NCBI GenBank assembly: GCA_023394415.1
Contig: JAEXAR010000033.1
Span: 57,125-121,124, forward strand
Direction of reading: 5' to 3'
DNA length: 64,000 nucleotides
Source: Bacteroidota bacterium
Lineage (GTDB): Bacteria; Bacteroidota; Bacteroidia; Flavobacteriales; Weeksellaceae
A model generated the notes under the pieces. That model was not told the DNA's origin, searched no databases, and saw nothing but the letters and a program-made list of their open reading frames with translations. Shown piece after piece: positions 24,933 through 34,058 of this stretch (its first letter is position 1; every line of letters starts with the position of its first letter). The position numbers and the translations under genes were made by a program.

Positions 24933-26840
24933 ATGAAGAATTTGTATATCGACGATTTGCCGGATTATTTTAAACAGTATAAAAAATCTATTAAAAACCC
25001 AAAAAAATTCTGGGATAAGATTGCTGATGAAGGTTTTGTGTGGTATCAACGCTGGACTAAAGTGGTGGATTTTGATATGGAAGAAGCCAAAATAAAATGG
25101 TTTAAAAACGCCAAACTGAACATCACCAAAAATTGTTTGGATCGTCATTTATCAGTACGTGGTGATAAAACCGCGATTATTTGGGAACCCAACGATCCGA
25201 ACGAAGAAGCGCAACACATCACCTACCGTGATCTGCACGAAAGGGTGTGTAAAATGGCTAATGTATTGACGGATTTGGGAATACAGAAAGGAGACCGTGT
25301 GTGTATTTATTTACCAATGATTCCTGAATTGGCAGTTACAATGCTGGCTTGCGCAAGAATGGGAGCTGTACATTCAGTGATTTTTGCAGGATTTTCTGAT
25401 TCAGCCATTGCTTCACGTGTCAATGATTGCGAAGCGAAAATGATTATCTGTTCCGATGGCAGTTACCGTGGAAACAAAGCCATTGATTTAAAAGGAATTG
25501 TAGACAAAGCTGTAGAAAAATGTCCTAGTGTAGATAAAGTTTTAGTGGTGAAAAGAACTGGTGGTGAAGTAACAATGAAAGAAGGTCGCGATATTTGGCT
25601 TGAACCACTTTATGAGAAAGCTCCGGCAGATTTTATCTCGAAAATTATGGATGCTGAAGATCCGCTTTTTATCCTTTACACTTCTGGATCCACCGGAAAA
25701 CCTAAAGGTATGCTACACACTACAGCAGGTTACATGGTGTACACGGCATATACCTTTAAAAATATTTTCAATTATAAAGAAAATGATATTTATTGGTGTA
25801 CAGCAGATATTGGTTGGATTACGGGTCACTCTTATATTCTTTATGGACCTTTAGCAAATGGTGCGACAACCGTAATTTTTGAAGGCGTACCAACGTATCC
25901 TGAGCCAGACAGATTTTGGGAAGTAATTGATAAACATAAAGTTACTCAATTTTATACCGCTCCTACTGCTATTCGTTCTTTAGCGAAAGAAAGTAATGAA
26001 TGGGTTGAAAAACACGATTTATCTAGTTTGAGAGTGATAGGTTCCGTTGGTGAACCGATTAACGATGAAGCTTGGCATTGGTATAATGACCACGTTGGAA
26101 AGAAAAAATGTCCAATAGTCGATACTTGGTGGCAAACTGAAACCGGTGGCATTATGATATCGCCAATTCCTTTTGTAACTCCAACAAAACCTACTTACGC
26201 TACCCTTCCTTTGCCGGGAATTCAGCCGGTTTTGATGGATGAAAAACGTAATGAAATCACCGGAAATCAGGTAGATGGAAACCTTTGTATTCGTTTTCCT
26301 TGGCCGGGAATTGCAAGAACAATTTGGAGTGATCATCAACGTTATAAAGAAACTTATTTTACTGCATTTCCGGGTAAATATTTTACTGGTGATGGTGCTT
26401 TAAGAGACGAAACCGGTTATTACAGAATTACTGGACGTGTAGATGACGTAATTATCGTTTCCGGTCATAATCTTGGTACTGCTCCTATTGAAGACAGCAT
26501 CAATCTTCACCCTGCTGTTGCAGAATCTGCGATTGTAGGTTACCCACACGATATTAAAGGAAATGCACTTTACGGATTTGTTATTCTGAAAGATTCCGGT
26601 GAAGGTAGAGATAAAGAAAACTTAAGAAAGGAAATTAATCTCGTAATTTCTGACACTATTGGTCCAATTGCAAAACTCGATAAAATTCAATTTGTTTCCG
26701 CTCTTCCAAAAACCCGTTCGGGAAAAATCATGAGAAGGATTTTAAGAAAAATTGCAGAGGGAGATTTCAGCAATTTTGGGGATACTTCTACTTTACTGAA
26801 TCCTGAAGTTGTAGAGGAAATTAAGAATGAAAAAATTTAA
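24933..26840 (+). CDS. acs: Acetyl-CoA synthetase
   Basis: A 635-aa AMP-forming acetate:CoA ligase. It has YTSGSTGKPKGMLHTTAGYM (P-loop), DTWWQTETGG (acetate pocket with Trp), GRVDDVIIVSGHNLGT and PKTRSGKIMRR with the regulatory Lys. I use the ATG at 24933 (MKNLYIDDLPDYF), because the upstream extension to 24867 looks untranslated. A strong terminator follows, making acs the last gene of the locus. Confidence 0.94.
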   Translation: MKNLYIDDLPDYFKQYKKSIKNPKKFWDKIADEGFVWYQRWTKVVDFDMEEAKIKWFKNAKLNITKNCLDRHLSVRGDKTAIIWEPNDPNEEAQHITYRDLHERVCKMANVLTDLGIQKGDRVCIYLPMIPELAVTMLACARMGAVHSVIFAGFSDSAIASRVNDCEAKMIICSDGSYRGNKAIDLKGIVDKAVEKCPSVDKVLVVKRTGGEVTMKEGRDIWLEPLYEKAPADFISKIMDAEDPLFILYTSGSTGKPKGMLHTTAGYMVYTAYTFKNIFNYKENDIYWCTADIGWITGHSYILYGPLANGATTVIFEGVPTYPEPDRFWEVIDKHKVTQFYTAPTAIRSLAKESNEWVEKHDLSSLRVIGSVGEPINDEAWHWYNDHVGKKKCPIVDTWWQTETGGIMISPIPFVTPTKPTYATLPLPGIQPVLMDEKRNEITGNQVDGNLCIRFPWPGIARTIWSDHQRYKETYFTAFPGKYFTGDGALRDETGYYRITGRVDDVIIVSGHNLGTAPIEDSINLHPAVAESAIVGYPHDIKGNALYGFVILKDSGEGRDKENLRKEINLVISDTIGPIAKLDKIQFVSALPKTRSGKIMRRILRKIAEGDFSNFGDTSTLLNPEVVEEIKNEKI

Positions 26841-26860
26841 ATATATCAAAAAAAACCAGA

Positions 26861-26888
26861 AAACCTCGCTTTAAGCGGGGTTTTTCAT
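26861..26888 (+). terminator. Terminator after acs
   Basis: AAACCTCGC and GCGGGGTTT form the stem, with a T run after it on the plus strand. Confidence 0.85.
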
Positions 26889-26961
26889 TTTTAAAATCCT
26901 GATAATTTGTTAAACTTTGCATTGAAAATTTTAGGTATAAAAGAAAAAAGAAAGTTGGATT

Positions 26962-26994
26962 AACCTTGTCAAGGTTTGGAACCTTGACAAGGTT
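26962..26994. repeat. 33-bp palindromic repeat, intergenic copy
   Basis: Arms AACCTTGTCAAGGTT and AACCTTGACAAGGTT with spacer TGG, the same element as inside carB (10941-10973). It lies in the 483-bp gap between acs and the 145-aa protein gene, beyond the acs terminator. Confidence 0.92.
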
Positions 26995-27104
26995 AGTAAA
27001 ATGTTCACATTTTCGCAATTTATTTAACAAAAATTATTAAATATTTGTTAAATATGATGTTACCCCTTTAATAAAACAAATTTTAGGCTCATTTTTGCAA
27101 TAAT

Positions 27105-27190
27105 TATACAGAAGATTTTGAATAGAGATTCTTCGTATCAAATTAAATTTTTCAATACTAAATCCGTTATCTGTTCAACGGATTTTTTTT
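27105..27190 (+). ncRNA. Candidate small RNA between acs and the 145-aa protein gene
   Basis: A strong terminator at 27161-27190 has no gene before it. A near-consensus -7 box (CATTTTTG, about 27091-27098) would start a transcript near 27105, giving an RNA of about 85 nt without a credible reading frame. Both ends are predictions. Confidence 0.35.
27161..27190 (+). terminator. Orphan terminator
   Basis: AATCCGTT and AACGGATT form an 8-bp stem with an 8-nt loop and a T run. It is separated from the acs terminator by 270 bp, so it must end another transcript. Confidence 0.8.
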
Positions 27191-27278
27191 ATTTTTAAAT
27201 TAATAAAATATTTTATGATTTTTGTCAATTTTTAGTTAAATTTTGTTTAAATGCTTTTATATTGATAAAAATAAAGCG

Positions 27279-27286
27279 TATATTTG
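27279..27286 (+). promoter_or_regulatory. -7 box for the 145-aa protein gene
   Basis: TATATTTG fits TAnnTTTG, 38 nt before the ATG at 27324. The TTG at 27262 is a little too close to be a perfect -33. Confidence 0.5.
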
Positions 27287-27323
27287 CATATCAAATAACA
27301 CGAAATACTTAAAATTTAAAAAT

Positions 27324-27761
27324 ATGACTTACACAGTTGTCGGATTATTCCAAAATCAAGAAAAAGCCGGTAAAGTTTCGAAAGAATTAGAGTCAGCAGG
27401 AATTAGAAATTCCGATTACATTGTTTATAAAACGAACAATGAGATTAAAAGAGAAAAAGCTACAATTTGGGAGAGAGTTTTCAACATCAACAAACCTGAA
27501 GTTCCAAACCCAGAGAAAGATAAACTGATTACCAGTGTTGAAATTCACAATGAAAAAGAAATGAACGCAGTGAAAACGGTTTTCAACCATAATAATGTGG
27601 TGCACACCTACGAGTTTCAGGATATGACGATAGACGAAGCCAAAGATTTGAATTATATCAAAAAAATTGTTGAAATCCGTGCTAAATCACAGATCTTTCA
27701 AACACCAACCTCAAAAGGATTCAGCTCTAACCAAGGAATAAATTCTGAAGTTAAAGCATAA
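27324..27761 (+). CDS. Hypothetical protein, general-stress-like N-terminus
   Basis: A 145-aa soluble protein. The first 30 residues (MTYTVVGLFQNQEKAGKVSKELESAG) resemble the start of general stress protein 17M-like domains, in which a beta strand leads into a helix after a GLF motif. The rest is charged and ends in a Ser/Thr-rich tail. The ATG at 27324 follows its own -7 box and precedes its own terminator, so it is probably a single-gene unit. I cannot name a function. Confidence 0.7.
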   Translation: MTYTVVGLFQNQEKAGKVSKELESAGIRNSDYIVYKTNNEIKREKATIWERVFNINKPEVPNPEKDKLITSVEIHNEKEMNAVKTVFNHNNVVHTYEFQDMTIDEAKDLNYIKKIVEIRAKSQIFQTPTSKGFSSNQGINSEVKA

Positions 27762-27783
27762 CAAATTTCATATTTTTCATTTA

Positions 27784-27820
27784 GAAAGTCCGAAACTATT
27801 GTGGTTCGGGCTTTCTTTTT
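27784..27820 (+). terminator. Terminator of the 145-aa protein gene
   Basis: GAAAGTCCGAA and TTCGGGCTTTC form an 11-bp stem, with a T run after it. It lies just upstream of the RSH gene. Confidence 0.85.
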
Positions 27821-27875
27821 ACTTGCAATTCTGCCTGTTTTTTTCTATTTTCGTGATGTAAAAGGCGCACAGATG

Positions 27876-30080
27876 ATGGTTTACGATCTAGAACAGGAAA
27901 ACAAAGAAATTCTCGCACGGTATAAGGATTTGATTACCAATACCTACCGAACTCTTGATGAGGAACAGAACAAGCTCATCCGTAAAGCCTTTGATATTGC
28001 ATTGGATGCTCATAAAGACCAACGCAGAAAAAGTGGTGAACCTTACATTTACCACCCTATTGAAGTTGCCAAAATTGTTGCTAACGAAATAGGACTTGGC
28101 GCCACTTCTATCGCATGTGCATTGCTTCACGACGTTATTGAGGATTCTGAGTATACTTACGAAGACATTAAGAAAATCTTCGGCGAAAAAATCGCAAATA
28201 TCGTAAACGGACTCACCAAAATATCGGTGATGAACCATCAAAACATCTCAATACAATCTGAAAATTACAGAAAACTGCTGCTTACACTTTCTGAGGACTT
28301 TAGGGTAATTCTCATCAAAATTGCAGACCGCTTGCACAATATGAGAACGTTAGAAAGTATGGCACCCGACAAACAAAAAAAGATTGCTTCGGAAACCGTT
28401 TACATCTATGCTCCACTTGCACACCGACTTGGTTTTTATAACATAAAATCTGAACTTGAAGATTTATCCTTAAAATACAATAATCCAGACGTTTATAACG
28501 AAATCATTAGCAAACTCGAAATTGCAAATGAACACCGGGAAAAATATGTAGAAGAATTTAAAAAAGAAGTTTCTGAAAGATTGAAAGAAGAAGGCTTAAA
28601 CTTCACCATCAAAGGTCGCGCAAAAGCCATTTCTTCTATTTACCGTAAAATGTTGAAACAGGGAGTTCCTTTTGAAGAAGTTTTCGACAATTATGCCATA
28701 AGAATTATCTATAGATCTGATGCTAAAAACGAAAAATTTCTCGCGTGGAAAATCTATTCTATTGTAACAGATCTTTATCACAGCAACCCTTTAAGAATGC
28801 GGGACTGGATAACTCAACCTCGTTCTACAGGTTATGAAAGTTTGCATCTCACCGTACTTGGACCCGATAAAAAATGGATCGAAGTACAAATTCGTTCCGA
28901 AAGGATGGATGATATTGCTGAAAAAGGTGTTGCAGCCCACTACAAATACAAGGAAGGCTTCCGCCAAAATACAGATGAGAGAAATTTTGAGCAATGGGTT
29001 TCTGAAATTCGAGAAGTTCTGGAACAGCAACAAAATCTTTCTACAACTGAACTTTTAGATAATATCAAACTCAATTTATATTCAAAAGAAGTTTTTGTTT
29101 TTACACCGAGAGGTGAAATTAAAATTCTTCCGCGAGGTTCTACAGCACTTGATTTTGCATTCGCAGTGCACTCCGACCTTGGTACAAAATGTCTTGGCGC
29201 AAAGATTAATGGTAAATTAGTTCCTATTTCTTATGTCCTTCAAAATGGTGATCAGGTTGATATTTTATCATCACAAAACCAAAAGCCAAAGACAGACTGG
29301 TTAGAGTTTGTGGTTACCTCCAAGGCAAAATCTAAAATTAAGAATTACCTTAATTCTGAAAAGAATCACCTTGTACAGGAAGGTAAAGAGATGCTGCAAA
29401 GAAAACTTCGTCACGCCAAACTCAACTTTAATGATGATGAAGTGAATAAGATGCAGAAATTCTTTAATCTGAAAACATCGCAGGAGCTTTTCCTTGCTTT
29501 TCAAGACGGAAAACTTGATACAGGAGACTTAAGAAAGTATATTGATAGTAAAAACGTACTCAGCAATTTACTGAACCGTTTCCGTAAATCTCCTACCAAA
29601 AACGAAGTTTACGAAGAAGTAACTCCCAGCAATCTTGATATGATTGTATTTGGTAAAGATGAAGAAAAATTGAATTATTCATTTGCCAAATGTTGCAGCG
29701 TTATTCCTGGAGATAAAATATTTGGTTTCATTACCATTTCTGATGGTATTAAAGTGCATAGCGATAACTGTCCGAATGCAATCAACCTTCGTGCACAATA
29801 CGATTACAGAGTAATGTCTGCAAAATGGGTGAACGCGGAAAGCTTCAAAAATCGTGTGAAAATTGAAATTGAAGGCCTCGATAGAATGGGAATGATTAAT
29901 GACATTACACAAGTTATTAGTAACAGCATGAGTATGGATATGAAAAGTATGTCCATCTCCTCAAACGACGGTATATTTACAGGAAGCATTAACTTGGAAG
30001 TAAAAAATAAAAATCAGCTGGAAGAAACTTTCAAAAAGCTTAAAAACATCAATGGCGTATCTAAAGTAAAAAGAGTATAA
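27876..30080 (+). CDS. RelA/SpoT-type bifunctional (p)ppGpp synthetase/hydrolase
   Basis: A 734-aa RSH enzyme. The HD hydrolase domain is intact (HPIEVAKIV, LLHDVIEDSEYT), the synthetase domain carries RDWITQPRSTGYESLH and EVQIRSERMDDIAEKGVAAHYKYK, and TGS, zinc-finger and ACT domains follow. It therefore probably makes and degrades (p)ppGpp as the main stringent-response enzyme. I place the start at MVYDLEQ (27876). The frame reaches 27801, but that part overlaps the preceding terminator and reads as unrelated sequence. Confidence 0.94.
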   Translation: MVYDLEQENKEILARYKDLITNTYRTLDEEQNKLIRKAFDIALDAHKDQRRKSGEPYIYHPIEVAKIVANEIGLGATSIACALLHDVIEDSEYTYEDIKKIFGEKIANIVNGLTKISVMNHQNISIQSENYRKLLLTLSEDFRVILIKIADRLHNMRTLESMAPDKQKKIASETVYIYAPLAHRLGFYNIKSELEDLSLKYNNPDVYNEIISKLEIANEHREKYVEEFKKEVSERLKEEGLNFTIKGRAKAISSIYRKMLKQGVPFEEVFDNYAIRIIYRSDAKNEKFLAWKIYSIVTDLYHSNPLRMRDWITQPRSTGYESLHLTVLGPDKKWIEVQIRSERMDDIAEKGVAAHYKYKEGFRQNTDERNFEQWVSEIREVLEQQQNLSTTELLDNIKLNLYSKEVFVFTPRGEIKILPRGSTALDFAFAVHSDLGTKCLGAKINGKLVPISYVLQNGDQVDILSSQNQKPKTDWLEFVVTSKAKSKIKNYLNSEKNHLVQEGKEMLQRKLRHAKLNFNDDEVNKMQKFFNLKTSQELFLAFQDGKLDTGDLRKYIDSKNVLSNLLNRFRKSPTKNEVYEEVTPSNLDMIVFGKDEEKLNYSFAKCCSVIPGDKIFGFITISDGIKVHSDNCPNAINLRAQYDYRVMSAKWVNAESFKNRVKIEIEGLDRMGMINDITQVISNSMSMDMKSMSISSNDGIFTGSINLEVKNKNQLEETFKKLKNINGVSKVKRV

Positions 30081-30100
30081 ATTAATTTTAAAAATCATTA

Positions 30101-31264
30101 ATGGAGTTAACACAATATTTTAAAAATTTCTTTCAAAAAACACAATCTTCAGGCATTATTCTTTTAATATGCGTATTGGTTTCTTTAATGTTGGCCAATT
30201 CGGTTTTGGGAGAAAGTTTTCAGAATATTTTAGACACTAAACTAGGACCATATTCTGTAAGTATGTGGATTAATGATGGTTTGATGGCGATTTTCTTTTT
30301 ACTGGTGGGTTTAGAAATTAAGCGTGAAATTATAGAGGGTGAACTTTCCACATTTAAAAGTGCATCCTTACCTATTTTCGCAGCCATTGGCGGAATGTTG
30401 GTTCCCGCAGGAGTTTACGCACTCTTCAACAACGGCACCGCTTACGAAAACGGCTGGGGAATACCGATGGCAACTGATATTGCTTTTTCTTTGGCTATTG
30501 TTTCAATGCTTGGCAGAAACGTTCCTGCTTCAATAAAAATCTTTCTGGCAGCTTTAGCGATTGTTGATGATTTGGGCGCCATTTTAGTGATCGCCATTTT
30601 CTACACAGATCAAATTCACTGGAATTACTTGCTGTTGAGCGCAGGAATTATGGTTTTGCTGATTGCTCTTAATTATTTCAAAGTTACCAAACATATTTAC
30701 TATTTGATTCCCGGAGTGTTTTTGTGGTATTTTATGCATCATTCCGGCATTCATGCTACTATTGCGGGTGTTTTGCTGGCATTTACCATTCCGACAAACG
30801 AATCTACAACAGAAATTTCGCCTCTTGAAAAATTGGAACATCAGCTTCATATCCCTGTAAGTTTCTTTATTATGCCGATTTTTGCTTTAGCTAATACCAA
30901 TATTATGTTTAAATCGGGAATGGTGGAAGGCCTTTTCACCAATTTTGGTTATGGAATTATTTTGGGCTTAACATTGGGGAAAGTTATTGGCATCAGCCTT
31001 TTCTCTCTCTTGGCAATTAAACTAAAATTAAGCTCATTACCAGATAAAAGTACATGGAGTCATTTAATTGGTGTAGGATTTCTTGCAGGTATCGGGTTTA
31101 CGATGTCCATTTTCATTGCATTGCTGTCGTTTAAAGGGCAACCCGATTTACAGGAAGAAGCTAAATTTGCGATTCTTTTCGCATCCGTGCTTTCGGGTTT
31201 TATTGGCTATATACTTCTAAAGTCTGCCGGAAGAAGGAAAAAATTAAGAACTAATAAAAATTAA
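30101..31264 (+). CDS. nhaA: Na+/H+ antiporter NhaA
   Basis: A 387-aa antiporter with about 12 helices. The two essential Asp are in AIVDDLGAI (about 152-160), and GWGIPMATDIAFSLAIVSMLG is the conserved helix IV region. It extrudes sodium in exchange for protons for pH and salt control. It begins 20 bp after the RSH gene, so the two may be co-transcribed. Its TAA overlaps the stop of the opposing YihY gene within TTAA. Confidence 0.95.
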   Translation: MELTQYFKNFFQKTQSSGIILLICVLVSLMLANSVLGESFQNILDTKLGPYSVSMWINDGLMAIFFLLVGLEIKREIIEGELSTFKSASLPIFAAIGGMLVPAGVYALFNNGTAYENGWGIPMATDIAFSLAIVSMLGRNVPASIKIFLAALAIVDDLGAILVIAIFYTDQIHWNYLLLSAGIMVLLIALNYFKVTKHIYYLIPGVFLWYFMHHSGIHATIAGVLLAFTIPTNESTTEISPLEKLEHQLHIPVSFFIMPIFALANTNIMFKSGMVEGLFTNFGYGIILGLTLGKVIGISLFSLLAIKLKLSSLPDKSTWSHLIGVGFLAGIGFTMSIFIALLSFKGQPDLQEEAKFAILFASVLSGFIGYILLKSAGRRKKLRTNKN

Positions 31265-32274
31265 TTATACTTGGAAGCTTCATCCTCAAGGTTGATAGCG
31301 TGAGTTTCAGGTATTTTTTCTTCAGTGTTTTCGGCGGAAAAATTTTCGGCTTCTTTTTTCAATTCATCTGAAATTAATTTTTCAAGCCTTACTCTTCGTA
31401 TAGCAAGATTCAATTCATTTCCGAAAAGAAGCAGATAAACATTTACGTTAACCCAAACCATCAATAAAATCATTGTTCCGATAGAGCCGTACAAAACATT
31501 GTATCGCGCAAAATTTCTGGCATAAATCGCAAATAAGAAGGTTGTAAGCACAAATAAAATTGTGGTTAATATAGCACCGGGAATAGCTTGCTTAAATTTT
31601 GTAATCTTAACCGTTCCCACCCAATAAAAAAATGCAAGAAGAATAAAATAAAAGAGAGGAAAGGAAATAAAACCGATAATCTTGGAAAGATTGTCTACAA
31701 ACCACGAAATGTCATAACTCGGCGTAAAGAGCTTCAGTACAACTTCAGAATAATAAATTCCGAATATGGAAAGTAGCACAACGCTAATAAATCCAATGGT
31801 TATAAAAAATGCTACAATAAATTCCTTTACATCATTGTGCTTTTCTTCTGTATGCTCGTTAAACCCATCAATAAGCGCAAAAGTTCCGTTAGTAGCAAAA
31901 ATCAAAGCTAAAATAATGGTAATATTACTGATGCTGGAAGTGTTGGGAATAATGTTTTGCTCAATATAACTCACAACATCTCCTTCAATTCTTCCGGGGA
32001 AAATATTGTGCATCAGCACTTCAAAAATATAAAACTGAAGTTTGTCGTAATGTGGTAAATAGGGCAACACAGAAAGCAAGAAAAGTATAAAAGGAAATAG
32101 TGAAAACACGAAGTTCCAAGAAATTGCAGCAGCTTTACGACCAATTTGATTTTTAAATATACCTTGTATGTAAATCTCGAACATTTTGTAAAGCGAGATT
32201 CCGAGAAACGGTATATGAATACCATCTAGGAAAGCGTGAATTTTTCTTATGAATCCCGGCGTTTTTACAGTCAT
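31261..32274 (-). CDS. YihY/virulence factor BrkB family membrane protein
   Basis: A 337-aa protein with about six helices and the family motif RKAAAISWNFVFSLFPFILFLLSVLPYL, and a long acidic C-terminal tail. Members were once called RNase BN in error; their function remains unsettled. I use the ATG at 32274 (MTVKTPGFIRK), which gives a short cytoplasmic N-terminus. It diverges from rlmH across about 30 bp. Confidence 0.9.
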   Translation of the reverse strand: MTVKTPGFIRKIHAFLDGIHIPFLGISLYKMFEIYIQGIFKNQIGRKAAAISWNFVFSLFPFILFLLSVLPYLPHYDKLQFYIFEVLMHNIFPGRIEGDVVSYIEQNIIPNTSSISNITIILALIFATNGTFALIDGFNEHTEEKHNDVKEFIVAFFITIGFISVVLLSIFGIYYSEVVLKLFTPSYDISWFVDNLSKIIGFISFPLFYFILLAFFYWVGTVKITKFKQAIPGAILTTILFVLTTFLFAIYARNFARYNVLYGSIGTMILLMVWVNVNVYLLLFGNELNLAIRRVRLEKLISDELKKEAENFSAENTEEKIPETHAINLEDEASKYN

Positions 32275-32279
32275 TAAAG

Positions 32280-32287
32280 TATATTTG
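32280..32287 (+). promoter_or_regulatory. -7 box for rlmH
   Basis: TATATTTG fits TAnnTTTG, 18 nt before the rlmH ATG. Confidence 0.55.
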
Positions 32288-32305
32288 CAGTAACAAAGAT
32301 AAGAA

Positions 32306-32779
32306 ATGCGGATTAATTTAGTGTGCATCGGAAAAACGGATGACAAAGAAATCAAAAACCTGATTTCCTATTATTATACACGCCTTCCTAAACACTGGAA
32401 TTTTGAAATCATTGAAATTCCGGACGTAAAAAATGCCCGTAACCTTACTCCTGATTTATTGAAAAAAGAAGAAGCCAAATTATTTCAAAATCATTTCGAT
32501 AATTCAGATTTGGTGATTCTGTTAGATGAAAAAGGAAAACAATTTACCAGCCGTGAATTTGCAAAAAAAATGGATGATTGGATGAATTCTTCTGTAAAGA
32601 AAATCAATTTTTTAATTGGTGGTGCCTACGGATTTTCTGATGATATTTATCAAAGAGCCAACGAAAAAATTGCCTTATCAAAAATGACCTTCACGCATCA
32701 GATGGTACGTTTGTTTATGGTGGAACAATTTTACAGAGCAGACCAAATTTTACAAGGAAAACCTTATCATAACGATTAA
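32306..32779 (+). CDS. rlmH: 23S rRNA pseudouridine-1915 N3-methyltransferase
   Basis: A 157-aa SPOUT methyltransferase that modifies position 1915 in helix 69 of 23S rRNA. The trefoil-knot SAM site is visible (LLDEKGKQFTSREFA, then FLIGGAYGF at about 107-115), as is the C-terminal LFMVEQFYRADQILQGKPYH motif that contacts the ribosome. The length is exactly typical. A bidirectional terminator follows. Confidence 0.97.
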   Translation: MRINLVCIGKTDDKEIKNLISYYYTRLPKHWNFEIIEIPDVKNARNLTPDLLKKEEAKLFQNHFDNSDLVILLDEKGKQFTSREFAKKMDDWMNSSVKKINFLIGGAYGFSDDIYQRANEKIALSKMTFTHQMVRLFMVEQFYRADQILQGKPYHND

Positions 32780-32782
32780 AAA

Positions 32783-32807
32783 AAAGCGGAGAAAATTTCT
32801 CCGCTTT
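32783..32807. terminator. Bidirectional terminator between rlmH and the thioredoxin-fold gene
   Basis: AAAGCGGAGAAA and TTTCTCCGCTTT form a 12-bp inverted repeat with a T run on each strand, serving both convergent genes. Confidence 0.85.
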
Positions 32808-32812
32808 ATCTT

Positions 32813-33988
32813 TTATTTCAAACTATCGAGTAGTTTCTGTGTATCTCCAACATCCTCACCTTTTGCTTTGCCCAAATCTACGGCTTTCTGCGCCCAAATT
32901 TTGGCATTGGATTTATCACCAAGTTTATTGTATAGGTTTGCAAGTGTATCCGCATTATAAAAATCTTCCCCTTTCTTTACAGATATTTTTGCCCAGTCTA
33001 AAGCTTTAAGCAAAGAGTTTTTATTTTCAACTTTTTCGAAGAAGTTCCACGCTACACTATTCAGTTCATTAGCATCGAAATTTTCGGCATTTTTATAAAC
33101 TTCAAGGGCAATTTTTTCATAAGCTGCATAATCTTTTGCTGATAATGCCATTCTCATTTTAAAAACATTCATTTGAGTTTGTGCTTCTTCCTTGGTCATC
33201 AGCTTTTGAGCCTCTTCCATAAACACCTTTTCATCAAGTGTTTTAGTGTCCTTGTTGTAAGCCTTGGCTCTTACAGTATTCAATTTTACACCTTTTTCAA
33301 AGGCATCAAACTTTACCATTGGCATTGCAGCAGCAATCATTGCTTTATCCCTTGTATAAACTTTATAGAATTCATCATCCACTGTTTTTACAGAACTTAA
33401 AATCATAGCAGCGTCCTGTTCATCATAAGCAGTTCCCTGTGGTTTGTTTGCAAAATATCTTGATGCAATTTTTGGCGCAAGTTCCATATCTCTGTACGCC
33501 ATAGCTTTGTAATAGCTTTTCAAAATAGATAGATCCTTACTACCGGCATCAAATTTCTTCTTCAAAACCACAACTTGCTTTGTAGGATCATTCGCTTCCT
33601 CACCTACTTTTACAAATGCATTAGGTTCGTAATACCCTACTCCAGTGTGTATTAATTCTCCATCACCATTTACCCAAATATATGTTGGGAATGCTTTGAT
33701 GTTGTATTTTTTTGCAATTTCGATGCCCTCGCCTTTTTCCATATCAATTTTAGCATTGATGAATTTGGCATTATAGAAATCACCAACCTCTTTGGTAGTA
33801 AAAACATTTTTAGCCATCAGTTTACAAGGTCCGCACCAAGTGGTGAAAGCATCTACAAAAAGAAGTTTATTTTCTTTTTTAGCTTTAGCCAAAAGTGTTT
33901 TGAAGTTGCCTTCTGTGAATTTTATGCCATTCTGTGCAAATGTAAGCGCAATAGAAAAGCACAATAAAAGTGAAAATATTTTTTTCAT
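32813..33988 (-). CDS. Exported thioredoxin-fold protein with helical C-terminus
   Basis: A 391-aa protein. A signal peptide (to FAQ, about 19) is followed by a thioredoxin domain with WCGPC (C52, C55), an NAKIDMEKGEG segment and the cis-Pro in FPTYIW. Residues 150-391 are helical and end in TPR-like units (ALDWAKISVKKGEDFYNADT, AKIWAQKAVDLGKAKG). It is probably a periplasmic disulfide reductase or thiol-exchange protein. The partner is unknown. Confidence 0.85.
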   Translation of the reverse strand: MKKIFSLLLCFSIALTFAQNGIKFTEGNFKTLLAKAKKENKLLFVDAFTTWCGPCKLMAKNVFTTKEVGDFYNAKFINAKIDMEKGEGIEIAKKYNIKAFPTYIWVNGDGELIHTGVGYYEPNAFVKVGEEANDPTKQVVVLKKKFDAGSKDLSILKSYYKAMAYRDMELAPKIASRYFANKPQGTAYDEQDAAMILSSVKTVDDEFYKVYTRDKAMIAAAMPMVKFDAFEKGVKLNTVRAKAYNKDTKTLDEKVFMEEAQKLMTKEEAQTQMNVFKMRMALSAKDYAAYEKIALEVYKNAENFDANELNSVAWNFFEKVENKNSLLKALDWAKISVKKGEDFYNADTLANLYNKLGDKSNAKIWAQKAVDLGKAKGEDVGDTQKLLDSLK

Positions 33989-34058
33989 TATTAAAAATTA
34001 TTAGATATTGATAAAATGATAAGTAAGATAAAAATAAGAATTGTTACACAAGATTCCT

